NCBI GenBank assembly: GCA_038324085.1
Contig: JBBQHP010000019.1
Coordinates: 11,122-75,121 of the forward strand
Length of the DNA stretch: 64,000 nt
Reading direction: 5' to 3'
Source: Ga0077523 sp038324085
GTDB taxonomy: Bacteria > Pseudomonadota > Gammaproteobacteria > Burkholderiales > Ga0077523
Positions 27,184 to 35,855 of this stretch are shown here, in pieces. A program made the translations under genes and the position numbers. Position 1 is the first letter of the stretch. Each line of letters starts with the position of its first letter. Under the pieces are notes generated by a model. It was not told where the DNA came from. It saw nothing but the letters and a program-made list of their open reading frames with translations, and did not search any database.

Positions 27184-28754
27184 CGCGTCCCCCCGGATGC
27201 CAACACAGGACGCAGTCGCTGTGCGAAGTCCTGCAGGTTGCTGCGGGCGCGCGCGACATCTTCGTTCTCGATCGGCGCGACCAGCGCGACGCCGGTACTG
27301 TCGCTGCCCCTGCCGGCGAGTCGCGACCGGACCAGGGCCAGCTTGGCGCCCACGAATCCGCTCGTCTCGGTGCCGCCGACGAGAGCCCACTGCCACACCA
27401 GAACCGATCGGCCGCGTGCGTGGATCTCGCGTTCGATTACCTGGAAATCCGGTGCCACGGCGGGAACCCGGATGTCGCGGCGCCACTGCATGTGCCACGC
27501 GCTATCGAAGTCCACCATCGTGTTGCCTTCGAACGTGGTGAGTTTGCTCTCTCCGGTGTCGGTCGCATATCGCGCGACGAATGCTTCCACGAGGTCTGTC
27601 CCCTGGCCGTAGATCGTCTCGTCGTGCGCGGTGGGGTTCTCGAAGGGCGGTTTCCAGCCGGTGGATTGGACCGTGGTGCTCGACCATGGACCGAGGTGGT
27701 CCGGTAACGCGAACGCGTGCCCCGTCCCGGAAGACGTTGCCGCCCGGTCGAGCTGTGCTGCGGCCGCGGGTGCGATGGCGACGATTCCGATCCCTGCAGC
27801 GGCAATGATCCATGCGCTGCGGGGCTTGGCGGGTTCGGACAAGACGCCACTCGCAAGCGGAAGCGTTGCTCTCGTCGCTGGAACCGTGTCGCCCATGAAG
27901 CGCAGTCCAAAATAGAACAGGCCCGTCATGACCAGGCCGAAGAACACCCAACCGTAAATGAGATGATCGACGCCGACGGCGATCTCGTTGTTGCTGAGAT
28001 GTCCCAGCAGGACGATGCCGTAGGCACGCAGCCAGTTCGCGATGATCGGCACGACCACGGCGAGCCCGACGAACATCCAGCGCCGTCGATTCGAGCGAAA
28101 ATTCAGGAAGCCGAACAGGCACCCCGCGAAGAGCGATACGAGCAGGTAGCGCACGCCGCTGCATTCCTGCACGACGGACCAGGAACCCGACGGGATCACG
28201 AAATTGTTGCCCTCCCGGAACACGGGCACTCCGGACAGGCGTAGTGCGGCGACCGTGAAGTCCGCGGTGAGATCGATCAGATTCGGAATGAACACCTCGC
28301 CGAACGGCCACGCAAACAGCATGAACGCGAGCGGAAACGCAGCCCTGCGCCCGAAGTCCTTGCCAAGCACTGTGACGAGCATCGCCGGAATCGACGCGAC
28401 CAGACTCAGGTCTCGAAAGCTCTTGATGTTGGCCGCATAACCCGCGAACCACAGCAGGCCAAGCAACGCCAGACCGATGAGCCCGGGCCACCATGGTCGC
28501 CATTGCACGTCGCTCAGTCTGGCGCGATCGCGCCACAGCAGCCAGGCGCTCACCGGCAGCACCAGGAAGCCGTGGTTGTACGTGACCGAATGGCTCCAGG
28601 TACCGACGATGCCGATCACCGTGGTGAGATGAACGAGCAACAGCGCTGCGACCGAGACGACCGCGACCAGACACATGCCGGCGGGTGGCAGGGGAGCCGG
28701 TCGGCGCATCGTCGCGGCCGATGGTTCCACCTCGGTGAGATTACCTGGCTTCAT
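27180..28754 (-). CDS. xrtA: Exosortase A (EpsH) fused to an EpsI domain
   Basis: A 524-residue protein. The first ~290 residues are a polytopic membrane domain with the exosortase triad: Cys198 in VVQECSGVRYLL, Arg243 in ANWLRAYGIV and His264 in GVDHLIYGWV. This transpeptidase-like enzyme recognises the PEP-CTERM signal of exported proteins and cleaves it, probably coupling the protein to another molecule. After a transmembrane segment near residues 313-331 comes an EpsI-type periplasmic domain to the end (HLGPWSSTTVQ, YGQGTDLVEAFVARYA). XrtA with a fused EpsI domain is a known arrangement. Likely substrates in this window are the four PEP-CTERM proteins. It is preceded by 39 bases and coupled to the next gene by a 4-base overlap. 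Confidence 0.95.
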   Translation of the reverse strand: MKPGNLTEVEPSAATMRRPAPLPPAGMCLVAVVSVAALLLVHLTTVIGIVGTWSHSVTYNHGFLVLPVSAWLLWRDRARLSDVQWRPWWPGLIGLALLGLLWFAGYAANIKSFRDLSLVASIPAMLVTVLGKDFGRRAAFPLAFMLFAWPFGEVFIPNLIDLTADFTVAALRLSGVPVFREGNNFVIPSGSWSVVQECSGVRYLLVSLFAGCLFGFLNFRSNRRRWMFVGLAVVVPIIANWLRAYGIVLLGHLSNNEIAVGVDHLIYGWVFFGLVMTGLFYFGLRFMGDTVPATRATLPLASGVLSEPAKPRSAWIIAAAGIGIVAIAPAAAAQLDRAATSSGTGHAFALPDHLGPWSSTTVQSTGWKPPFENPTAHDETIYGQGTDLVEAFVARYATDTGESKLTTFEGNTMVDFDSAWHMQWRRDIRVPAVAPDFQVIEREIHARGRSVLVWQWALVGGTETSGFVGAKLALVRSRLAGRGSDSTGVALVAPIENEDVARARSNLQDFAQRLRPVLASGGTR

Positions 28755-28793
28755 CGGCTCGGTGCGGATGGGATGGGCGGGTCGCGGATGCGA

Positions 28794-30110
28794 CTACCAG
28801 CACAGACCTTCGTAGCGTCCTGGCAGGGAACCCGGATCCGGAAGATTCGCAAGGTCGAGGACGCGCTGGTCCGGGCGCAGGAACTGTTTCAATCCGTCCA
28901 CGACGCGGCGATCCTGCATGCCGACGATCACGATCTCCGCGTGAGCGATGACCTCGGAGATGTCTGGCCGCAGCAGTTGACCGATATGCGGAAGCTGCTG
29001 TTCGATGAAACGGCGGTTGGCGCCGAGCAGGCTCGACAAGTGAACCTCGGGGTCGTAGACCAGCAGGTTCAGCCCCTTCCCGATGAGATGCTCCGCGACG
29101 GTCACGAGCGGACTTTCGCGCAGGTCGTCGGTACCCGGCTTGAACGAGAGGCCCAGCATGCCGACGCGGCGGGCGCCGGAACCCATCACCTTCGCGATGG
29201 CGAGATCGATGTGCGCGCGATTGGAACTGAGAATGCCGGCCAGCATCGGCAATTCGACGTCGTGCGTCTTGGCAAGGTACATCGTGGCACGGAGATCCTT
29301 GGGCAGGCAGGAGCCGCCGAAGGCGAAGCCCGGCTTCAGGTAGGCGCGCGAGATGTTGAGCTGCGTGTCCTGGCAGACCAGGTCCATGACCGCGAAGGGA
29401 TCCACGCCGAGCGCTTCGCACAGTCGCGCCGTTTCATTGGCGAACGTGATCTTCAGCGCGTGGAAGTTGTTGCAACAGTACTTGACGGTTTCGGCGGAAC
29501 GAACGGACGTGGTGCGGAATTCGCAAGGAAGGTGACCGAACAGCGCGCGCAATTGCTCCACCGCGTGGGTACCGCGCGACCCGACGATGGTAAAGGGCGG
29601 CTTGTCGTAGTCACGAATCGAACTGCCCTCGCGCAGGAACTCGGGTTGGAAGCAGACGTGGAAGCCCTCGCCTTCCTTCTTTCCCGATTCCTTCTCGAGC
29701 AACGGCAGCAGCACCTCTTCCACGGTGCCTGGAACGACGGTGGATCGGAACACGAAGACGTGCGCTGCGTTCTTGTCGCGAAGCGCCGCGCCCATCTGCT
29801 CGGCGACGCGGATCAGAGCACCCTGATCCTGGCTGCCATTGGCAGCGGAAGGCGTGCCGACGCACACGAGCGATACCTCCGATGCGTGCAGCGCCTGCGC
29901 CACGTCGTTCGTGACCGACACCCGGCCGCTCGCGACCACGCCGGCCATGAGATCGACCATGCCTTCTTCCACGACCGGTGTCTTGCCTTCCTTGATCAGA
30001 TCGAGCTTGGCCGGATCGATGTCCACGCCGATCACCCGATGACCGTCCCGTGCGAGGCAGGCCAGCGAAACCGCCCCGACATACCCCAGTCCGAATATGC
30101 TGATGTTCAA
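28794..30110 (-). CDS. GDP-mannose 6-dehydrogenase (AlgD-like nucleotide-sugar dehydrogenase)
   Basis: A 438-residue NAD-dependent dehydrogenase. The N-terminal (TTG)NISIFGLGYVGAV has the Rossmann glycines. The catalytic Cys268 lies in GFAFGGSCLPKDLRA, LGLSFKPGTDDLRESPL follows, and the C-terminus EGLCW resembles the AlgD end EGICW. Similarity to AlgD is higher than to UDP-glucose dehydrogenases by inspection, including the position of the catalytic Cys. It would make GDP-mannuronic acid, a substrate for uronate polymers or for amidation. The start is a TTG whose last two bases overlap the upstream TGA; no ATG or GTG fits the alignment. This makes it strongly coupled to the gene before. Confidence 0.88.
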   Translation of the reverse strand: MNISIFGLGYVGAVSLACLARDGHRVIGVDIDPAKLDLIKEGKTPVVEEGMVDLMAGVVASGRVSVTNDVAQALHASEVSLVCVGTPSAANGSQDQGALIRVAEQMGAALRDKNAAHVFVFRSTVVPGTVEEVLLPLLEKESGKKEGEGFHVCFQPEFLREGSSIRDYDKPPFTIVGSRGTHAVEQLRALFGHLPCEFRTTSVRSAETVKYCCNNFHALKITFANETARLCEALGVDPFAVMDLVCQDTQLNISRAYLKPGFAFGGSCLPKDLRATMYLAKTHDVELPMLAGILSSNRAHIDLAIAKVMGSGARRVGMLGLSFKPGTDDLRESPLVTVAEHLIGKGLNLLVYDPEVHLSSLLGANRRFIEQQLPHIGQLLRPDISEVIAHAEIVIVGMQDRRVVDGLKQFLRPDQRVLDLANLPDPGSLPGRYEGLCW

Positions 30111-31336
30111 GTTTGCAATGCCCCTGCGTTCTTGCTGGTTGCTGACGCGCCGCCCGTACTGAGGCAACGTTCGATGATCCGGTCCAGGCGCTGCATAGAT
30201 TTGTCCCACGCGTGATGCGTGAGCATGCGTTCGCGCCCGGCTATCGCGAGTCTGTCTCGTTCGGCGGCATCGTCCATCAGGCGGGCGATGGCCTGCACGT
30301 AGTCGTCGCGCGATTCGCATACCACGAAGTGCTGGCGATCCTGGGCGTCCACGCCGCCGGCGGCGATCCGGCTCGTGACCACCGGTACGCCCATGGCCAT
30401 CGCTTCGAGGATCTTGTTCTGGGTGCCGCGCGCGATGTTAAGTGGGGCAATCATCGCGACGGAGCGGCGTACGTGCGGACGCACATCCGGCACCGAACCA
30501 GTCACCGTCACGCCGGGCAGTTCACTCAGGCGCCGCACGGCCGGCGTCGGGTCGGCGCCGACGATGACCAGCTTTGCGCCCGGTCGCCTGGCCTGAAGCA
30601 ACGGCAACGTATTGCGACAGAAGTCGAACATGCACTCCTGATTCGGGTAGTAGTCCATGCGGCCGATGAACGAGATCGTGTCGGGGTCGTACGGTTCGCC
30701 GGTCGGCTTGAAATACTCGTGGTCGACGCCATTGGGGAACCAATCGGTCGGCACGCCGGTTCCGTAACTCTCGAGCGTCTCCCACTCCGCGCGTGTGGTC
30801 GCCGTGCACAGATCGAACTTCCGCGCGAGCAGTTTCTCGGCGCGCTCCATCTTCCAGCCTTCGAGCCGGTAGCCAAGCGACAGCGGGAACGGTTTCGCCT
30901 GCGCGTACTCGAACCACTTCTGCGAGTCCATGTCACCGAAATCGAGGATCTTCGGTATGCCGCGCACGTCTTCCACGTACTGGGCGACCGACGAACAGTG
31001 CACGAAGATCAGATCGAATCGGTCCGCTGCAAGCAGGTCCCGGATCCGGCGCGCAAGCGCGGGCGAGTAGAAGAATCCCATGGAGGACGGGGTCAGGGCG
31101 GGCAGCCGCACCACCATGCGCAGCGCCTGCACCGGATTGCTGACCTGGGCGATTTCGAAACGGTCGCAGTACGGAGCGATGCCCTGTGCGTCGCTCGCTT
31201 CGGCGTCCGAACGGGCAAGCGATGCCACGGTAACCGCATGGCGCTCGCTCAGGTGCCGGATCATGTTGAACGGCCGTATCTTGCCGCCACGCTTCGGAGG
31301 GTATGGAAAGCGATGGCAGACGTAGAGGATCTTCAT
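30107..31336 (-). CDS. Sugar transferase, PEP-CTERM/EpsH1 system-associated (stp1 type)
   Basis: A 409-residue GT-B enzyme of the TIGR03087 group. YVCHRFPYPPKRGGKIRPFN at the N-terminus is the group signature, with LDFGDMDSQKWFEYA in the acceptor domain. FPNGVDHEYFKP marks the hinge, FIGRMDYYPNQECMFDF the donor domain, and ARGTQNKILEAMAMGVPVV contains the conserved Lys/Glu region. A ribosome-site-like GCGGGG precedes the ATG. The ATG also overlaps by 4 bases the stop of a short open frame with repeats. It adds one sugar of the EPS or glycan. Confidence 0.92.
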   Translation of the reverse strand: MKILYVCHRFPYPPKRGGKIRPFNMIRHLSERHAVTVASLARSDAEASDAQGIAPYCDRFEIAQVSNPVQALRMVVRLPALTPSSMGFFYSPALARRIRDLLAADRFDLIFVHCSSVAQYVEDVRGIPKILDFGDMDSQKWFEYAQAKPFPLSLGYRLEGWKMERAEKLLARKFDLCTATTRAEWETLESYGTGVPTDWFPNGVDHEYFKPTGEPYDPDTISFIGRMDYYPNQECMFDFCRNTLPLLQARRPGAKLVIVGADPTPAVRRLSELPGVTVTGSVPDVRPHVRRSVAMIAPLNIARGTQNKILEAMAMGVPVVTSRIAAGGVDAQDRQHFVVCESRDDYVQAIARLMDDAAERDRLAIAGRERMLTHHAWDKSMQRLDRIIERCLSTGGASATSKNAGALQT

Positions 31337-31569
31337 GGCGTTGCCCCGCTTTTCGCGGCCGCGCTGTGCTGCATTCCGAATCGGCGGCCGACGGCCATCG
31401 ACTGTCCGTCGATCCCGCTGCTGCGCATCGGGTCCCTCGCCGGGTGTCTCATCCCGCCGCCTCTTCGATCGGATTCGAGAACCGTGGCATTCCCGAGTCG
31501 GCGGCCGGCGGCCATCGACTGACCGTCGATCCCGCTGCTGCGCAGCGGGTCCCTCGCCGGGTGTCTCAT
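31333..31569 (-). CDS. Possible small protein made of two near-identical 38-40 residue repeats
   Basis: A 78-residue open frame fills the space between the amidotransferase and the next sugar transferase exactly. Its ATG overlaps the upstream stop and its stop overlaps the downstream start, each by 4 bases (ATGA). It reads as two copies of MRHPARDPxRSSGIDGQSMA followed by xGRRxG; the second copy begins with its own ATG. Differences include one synonymous and several conservative changes plus a one-base shift at the end of the unit. No family is recognised, there is no signal peptide or membrane segment, and the sequence is basic. The alternative is that a non-coding repeat happens to be open. 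Coupling favours translation, but the function is unknown. Confidence 0.4.
   Translation of the reverse strand: MRHPARDPLRSSGIDGQSMAAGRRLGNATVLESDRRGGGMRHPARDPMRSSGIDGQSMAVGRRFGMQHSAAAKSGATP
31371..31461. repeat. Direct repeat, copy A (about 91 bases)
   Basis: This unit is about 90% identical to copy B, 117 bases further on. It contains two dyads: ATCGAC/GTCGAT with a 5-base spacer, and CCCGCTGC/GCAtCGGG, which has one mismatch here. The paired short palindromes recall REP-type elements, but the unit is also open in frame on the minus strand. Confidence 0.8.
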
Positions 31570-31578
31570 GCCGCCACC
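31487..31578. repeat. Direct repeat, copy B (about 92 bases)
   Basis: Second copy of the unit. The CCCGCTGC-TGC-GCAGCGGG dyad is perfect here, and the ATCGAC/GTCGAT dyad is kept. The copy runs across the stop codon and last codons of the amidotransferase gene, so the repeat supplies the end of that gene. Confidence 0.8.
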
Positions 31579-33491
31579 GCCGTCCGTTCCCCGGTGGCGT
31601 CGGACGCGTCGCGACCGTCGAGATAGATCCGGCTCCAGATCTCGAGGTTCAGGAGCGAGAGCAGTCGATCGGTTCCGTCGATGCGATTCGAAGCGTGATC
31701 GGCAATGAGTCGGGCGATGGCTGCGTGATCGAACAACCCGCGACGATTCACCGATTCCTTCGACAGCAGTTCCTGCATCACCGGCGCCAGATCGCGCTTG
31801 AGCCATGCACCCATCGGTGTGCCGAACCCACGCTTCTTCCGGTACAGGATGTCGTCGGGCAGAGTGCCCTTCAGCGCGCTCTTCAGGACGTGCTTCAGCT
31901 CGCCGCCCTTCACCTTGATGCTTTCGGGAATGCGCGCCGCCAGTTCGACGAGCTCGTGATCAAGCAACGGGACCCGGCATTCGAGCGACACCGCCATGCT
32001 CATCTTGTCGGTGAGCAGCAGCAGGTCGTCGGGCAACTGTGTCTCCGCGTCGACGCCGAGCATGCGGTTCAAACCATCTTCGCTGCGTGACAGACCGAAT
32101 GCCACGTCTAGCGCATCACGACGCTCGTATCCGTTGATCTTCAATAGCTCATTCTGGGCGTCGCGGGAGAAGACCTGGACATAGGATCGATAGCGCTCCT
32201 CGAAGCTCTGGCCGGACGATTCGAGGAATGCCTTCCCGAGCCGGACCATGTTCAACACACGGGAGTGCCGATCGCTGGGGAGCTTGCCCGCCGTGGCGAC
32301 CATCGCACCGCGCAGCCAGTGCGGGAGCTTCTCGAAATAGGCTTGATAGTGGTTGCCGAGGTAACGACGGTAGCCACCGAACAGCTCATCGCCGCCTACG
32401 CCGGACAGGATCACCGTGACATCGCGTCGGGCGAACTCGGACACCAGATAGGTCGTCACGAAGGCCGTATCGGCGATGGGCTCGTCCATGTGCCACACCA
32501 GCCGCGGCAGCAGCGAGACGACATCCGGCTTGACTACTATTTCGCGGTGATCGGTGCGGAACAGCTCGGAGACGCGGCGCGCGAATGGCAGCTCGTTATA
32601 GAGATTCTCGGCAGCACCACCGGTAAATCCGATCGAGTAGGTCTTGATCGGGCGCTCGCTTTGCGCGGCCATGAAAGCGACCACGCAGCTCGAATCGATC
32701 CCCCCGGAAAGGAACGCGCCGATGGGCACATCGCTGACCATCTGCATCCGGACCGATTCCTCGAGTCGCGCGCGCACTGCATCGGTCCACTGCGATTCGG
32801 TGAGCGTCCGATCGACGTTCGATGACAGCTGCCAGTAGCGCTTCTGTTCGACGCGACCGTTCTCGACGATCAGCAGGGTGGCGGGCGGCAGCTTTTCCAC
32901 GCCGCGGAAGATCGACTGCGGCGCAGGCACGTAACCCAGCCCGAGATAGGAGTCGAGCGCAGACAGATCGAGTTCCGCGCGAAATCCCGGCAGCGCCAGC
33001 AAAGCCTTCGCTTCACTGGCGAACGCGATCCGGCGGTGGTCGCGCAGGATGTAGATCGGCTTGACGCCCAGCCGGTCCCGCCCGATCAGCAAGCGGCGGC
33101 GGCGCGCGTCCCAGAGCGCGAATCCGAACATCCCGTTCAATCGTTTGACAAACTCGTCGCCGTGCTCCGCGTAGAGATACAGCAACACCTCGCAATCGGA
33201 ACCGGTCTTGAAGCGGTAGCCCTGCTGCTGCAGCTCTGCGCGCAACTCGCGGAAATTGTAGATCTCGCCGTTGCACACCACCCAGAGCATGCCGTCCTCG
33301 CTGGACAGTGGCTGGTGACCTCCGGCCAGATCGATGATCGAGAGGCGACGCATGCCGATCGCGCAGGCTCCGTCGATGTGCTGGCCTTCGTCGTCCGGAC
33401 CGCGATGCAGAGTGATGCGCCCCATCTCGCTCAGCAGCGCGCCGCTGGCGGGGCTACCGTCGAGGGTATGGATACCGTGGATGCCGCACAT
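31566..33491 (-). CDS. asnB: Asparagine synthase-type glutamine amidotransferase
   Basis: A 641-residue, complete class B asparagine synthase homologue. MCGIHGIHTLDG provides the Cys nucleophile, LHRGPDDEGQ and VCNGEIYNFREL finish the glutaminase site, and FLSGGIDSSCVVAFMA and SGVGGDELFGGYRRY form the ATP site. It may make asparagine or, as in many EPS loci, amidate a uronic acid or other carboxylate. It is the second intact amidotransferase in the operon, besides the TIGR03108-type one. The last codons fall in a repeated element and its stop overlaps the start of the small repeated open frame. Confidence 0.9.
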   Translation of the reverse strand: MCGIHGIHTLDGSPASGALLSEMGRITLHRGPDDEGQHIDGACAIGMRRLSIIDLAGGHQPLSSEDGMLWVVCNGEIYNFRELRAELQQQGYRFKTGSDCEVLLYLYAEHGDEFVKRLNGMFGFALWDARRRRLLIGRDRLGVKPIYILRDHRRIAFASEAKALLALPGFRAELDLSALDSYLGLGYVPAPQSIFRGVEKLPPATLLIVENGRVEQKRYWQLSSNVDRTLTESQWTDAVRARLEESVRMQMVSDVPIGAFLSGGIDSSCVVAFMAAQSERPIKTYSIGFTGGAAENLYNELPFARRVSELFRTDHREIVVKPDVVSLLPRLVWHMDEPIADTAFVTTYLVSEFARRDVTVILSGVGGDELFGGYRRYLGNHYQAYFEKLPHWLRGAMVATAGKLPSDRHSRVLNMVRLGKAFLESSGQSFEERYRSYVQVFSRDAQNELLKINGYERRDALDVAFGLSRSEDGLNRMLGVDAETQLPDDLLLLTDKMSMAVSLECRVPLLDHELVELAARIPESIKVKGGELKHVLKSALKGTLPDDILYRKKRGFGTPMGAWLKRDLAPVMQELLSKESVNRRGLFDHAAIARLIADHASNRIDGTDRLLSLLNLEIWSRIYLDGRDASDATGERTAVAA

Positions 33492-33518
33492 GGTGTTCGA
33501 TTTGTCCCGGTGTCGACT

Positions 33519-34745
33519 TCAGGCGCGTACCGCTTCGTGAGCGGGGGCGAGGAGTCGTGCATAGACGCGTTCGTAGTTGGCGATGCTGCGTGCCCAGGTG
33601 CGTTCGGACTCGACGAAGCGCCGGCCCTGTTCGCGGACACGATCCCATTGCTCCCGATGGGAGAGAACGCGGTCGATGGTGGCGGTGAGCGCCGGAACGT
33701 CGCCTGCGGGGAACAGGTAGCCGGTCTCGCCATCGCGGATCAATTCCCGATGACCACCGACGTCGGATGCGACCAGCACCCGACCCTGCGCCATCGCCTC
33801 GAGCGGTTTGAGCGGCGTCACCAGTTCGGTGAGGCGGATCTTCTTGCGGGGATACACGAGCAAGTCGATGAGGTCGTAGTAGTACTGGACTTCGCGCTGC
33901 GGTACGCGACCAGTGAACACGATGCGATCGCTCACCCCGCGCGTGGCCGCGAGCGCCTTCAGCGCTGCCTCCTGGGGACCGCCCCCGAGCAGGAGCAGGC
34001 GCAGGTCCGGACGGCGGGGAATCAGCGCGGCCAGGGCTTCGACCAGGAGGTCGAGCCCTTCGTAGCCGTAGAAGGAACCGGCGAATCCCAGCACGGTGCT
34101 GTTCTCCAAGCCCAATCGGGCACGCAAAGCCGCGTCGGGTGCCGAGCCGAGCTGGAAGGCTTCGGTATCCACCGCATTCGGAATCACCGTGACCTTTGCG
34201 TCCGGAATGCCTCGAGCGGTGATCTCGCCGCGCAACCCCTCGCAGATCGTGGTCACATGGTCCGCCTTGCGCAACGCGTAGGTTTCGAGCGCGCGCGAGA
34301 CCCGGTAACGCACACTGCCTTCGGTCGTCGTGCCGTGATCCACCGCGCCGTCCTCCCACAACGCGCGGACCTCGTACACGACCGGCACGCCGGTGCGCCA
34401 GGACGCGTAGATTGCGGGTAGCGCGTTGAGCACGGGCGAATGGGCATGCAAAACGTCCGGGCGATAGCGTTCAATCAGTTCGATGATGCGTCGTGCGCTG
34501 GCTCGCATCTCGTCGAGATATGCACCGCCCGGCAGCCGTGACAGGAAGCTTGGGGCCAGCGCCGTGCGATGGAACGTCCAGCCGTCGGCTTCTTCCTTCT
34601 CGACGCTCGCGGGACCGTGGCGCGGCGTAGTGACGTGGATCGTGTCCCAGCCGCGGGCGCGCTGTTCGCGCAGAATCGCGATCGTGCGAAACGCGTAGCC
34701 GCTGTGCAGTGGCAGCGAATGATCGAGAATGTGGAGAATCAGCAT
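33519..34745 (-). CDS. Glycosyltransferase, exosortase A system-associated (stp3 type)
   Basis: A 408-residue GT-B enzyme of the TIGR04063 group. ILHILDHSLPLHSGYAFRT opens the protein; VVYEVRALWEDGAVDHGTTT and VIPNAVDTEAF follow. VYPRKKIRLTELVTPLKPLE with EAMAQGRVLVASDVGGHREL is diagnostic for this XrtA-linked group. It lies between the FemAB-like gene (gap 36 bases) and the amidotransferase (gap 27 bases). It probably adds a core residue of the repeat unit, but the sugar is unknown. Confidence 0.92.
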   Translation of the reverse strand: MLILHILDHSLPLHSGYAFRTIAILREQRARGWDTIHVTTPRHGPASVEKEEADGWTFHRTALAPSFLSRLPGGAYLDEMRASARRIIELIERYRPDVLHAHSPVLNALPAIYASWRTGVPVVYEVRALWEDGAVDHGTTTEGSVRYRVSRALETYALRKADHVTTICEGLRGEITARGIPDAKVTVIPNAVDTEAFQLGSAPDAALRARLGLENSTVLGFAGSFYGYEGLDLLVEALAALIPRRPDLRLLLLGGGPQEAALKALAATRGVSDRIVFTGRVPQREVQYYYDLIDLLVYPRKKIRLTELVTPLKPLEAMAQGRVLVASDVGGHRELIRDGETGYLFPAGDVPALTATIDRVLSHREQWDRVREQGRRFVESERTWARSIANYERVYARLLAPAHEAVRA

Positions 34746-34781
34746 GTGGCTACGGTCGGGTCGGGGTTCGGGGCACCCCCG

Positions 34782-35855
34782 CTAGCCCAGGTGACGCGAG
34801 ACGTGGGGTCCGAGGAAATTGACCAGGGGACGCGGCAGTTTCCGCCAGACCTCGATCATGAGCCGGTACTTGGGATTGAGCGGATTGTTCTCGGGTATCG
34901 CGTCGCCTTTGAACAGGCGGAACTCGTAGTGCAGCGGTTCTGGTTCGAAGCCCCAGTTCTTCTTGAAATCGAATGACCCGGTGCCGCGCTTGCTGCGGCC
35001 ATAGTCGAAGACCTTCAATCCGCGTTCGCAGGCGCGACGCATCAGGTCCCAGTACTTGAAGTCGTTCGCGGCCAGGTCGCGCGCGGCAGGAGTGTCTCCA
35101 GCGTAGAAGGGCAGCACCTCGTCGCGGAAGTAGAACGACAGAACGCCTGACACCGGTACGCCCGAGGCGTCCAGCACGATCATCGCTTCGCAGCGATCCC
35201 CGAATGCGCGCTTGAGCTCCGTGAACCAGCGCCTGGGAAACGGTGGCGTGCCGTGCCGGTGCATGTTGTCCGCGTAGAGCTCGAAGAATCGATCGACGGT
35301 CGCGTCGATCTCGCTCGTCAGGCCGTTCTTGATGCCCTTGCGTACCATCGCGCGTTGCTTGCGGGGGATGGCATTCATGTTCGCTTCGACGTCCTCCGCA
35401 ATCGCCTTGCGGAAGGTCACGTACAGGTCCTGCTCCGGCCACCGAGGTTCGCGACGCACGCGGTTGCGCAGCTCGAGATGGGATGCACCCGTGCCGGCCG
35501 CGAGGGCGACGGCGGCGCGATGCAAGGCTGCGGTCGCCTCCGGATCGGTCGCGGCGCAGCCGCCATAGACGGCGAAGGGGAGCGAGGTGACAGAATGTCC
35601 GAACAGGCGGCTCTTCACTTCGACCAGGGGCAGGACGCCCACGATCGCTCCGTTGCGCTCCGCCATCAGGAAGTGTGTGCGGTGTCCGAAGACGCGCTCG
35701 ATCAGATCTCGCCAGGCCGACTGGTGGAAGAAAGTCGCCTCGGGGCAGCCCTCGACGAAAGCATCCCAGCGGGCGGCATCCGCCGGGCCAAGACCCCGTA
35801 CCGTGATGTCGTTGGTCGCGATCGCGCCGGCGGTTTCAGCTTGCACGTGTTTCAT
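34782..35855 (-). CDS. FemAB-like acyl/aminoacyltransferase, XrtA/PEP-CTERM system-associated
   Basis: A 357-residue protein with two GNAT-like halves as in FemABX peptidyltransferases. FFHQSAWRDLIERVFGHRTH and GVLPLVEVKSRLFGHSVTSL are in the first half; GVPVSGVLSFYFRDEVLPFY and FDYGRSKRGTGSFDFKKNWG in the second. The final block is the signature of the TIGR03019 group found only with XrtA. The ATG overlaps the deacetylase stop by 4 bases. FemAB relatives transfer amino acids from aminoacyl-tRNA; here the acceptor may be an amino sugar exposed by the deacetylase immediately upstream. That link is inference. Confidence 0.92.
   Translation of the reverse strand: MKHVQAETAGAIATNDITVRGLGPADAARWDAFVEGCPEATFFHQSAWRDLIERVFGHRTHFLMAERNGAIVGVLPLVEVKSRLFGHSVTSLPFAVYGGCAATDPEATAALHRAAVALAAGTGASHLELRNRVRREPRWPEQDLYVTFRKAIAEDVEANMNAIPRKQRAMVRKGIKNGLTSEIDATVDRFFELYADNMHRHGTPPFPRRWFTELKRAFGDRCEAMIVLDASGVPVSGVLSFYFRDEVLPFYAGDTPAARDLAANDFKYWDLMRRACERGLKVFDYGRSKRGTGSFDFKKNWGFEPEPLHYEFRLFKGDAIPENNPLNPKYRLMIEVWRKLPRPLVNFLGPHVSRHLG

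Noticed and set aside
28503..30215. Long plus-strand open frame (570 codons) opposite the exosortase and GDP-mannose dehydrogenase genes
   Set aside because: It lies exactly opposite well-recognised genes; such open antisense frames are common in GC-rich DNA, and the translation is Arg/His/Gly-rich with no family resemblance.
33036..34421. Plus-strand open frame of 461 codons opposite asnB and a sugar transferase
   Set aside because: Antisense shadow of two certain genes; no ribosome site or recognisable domain.
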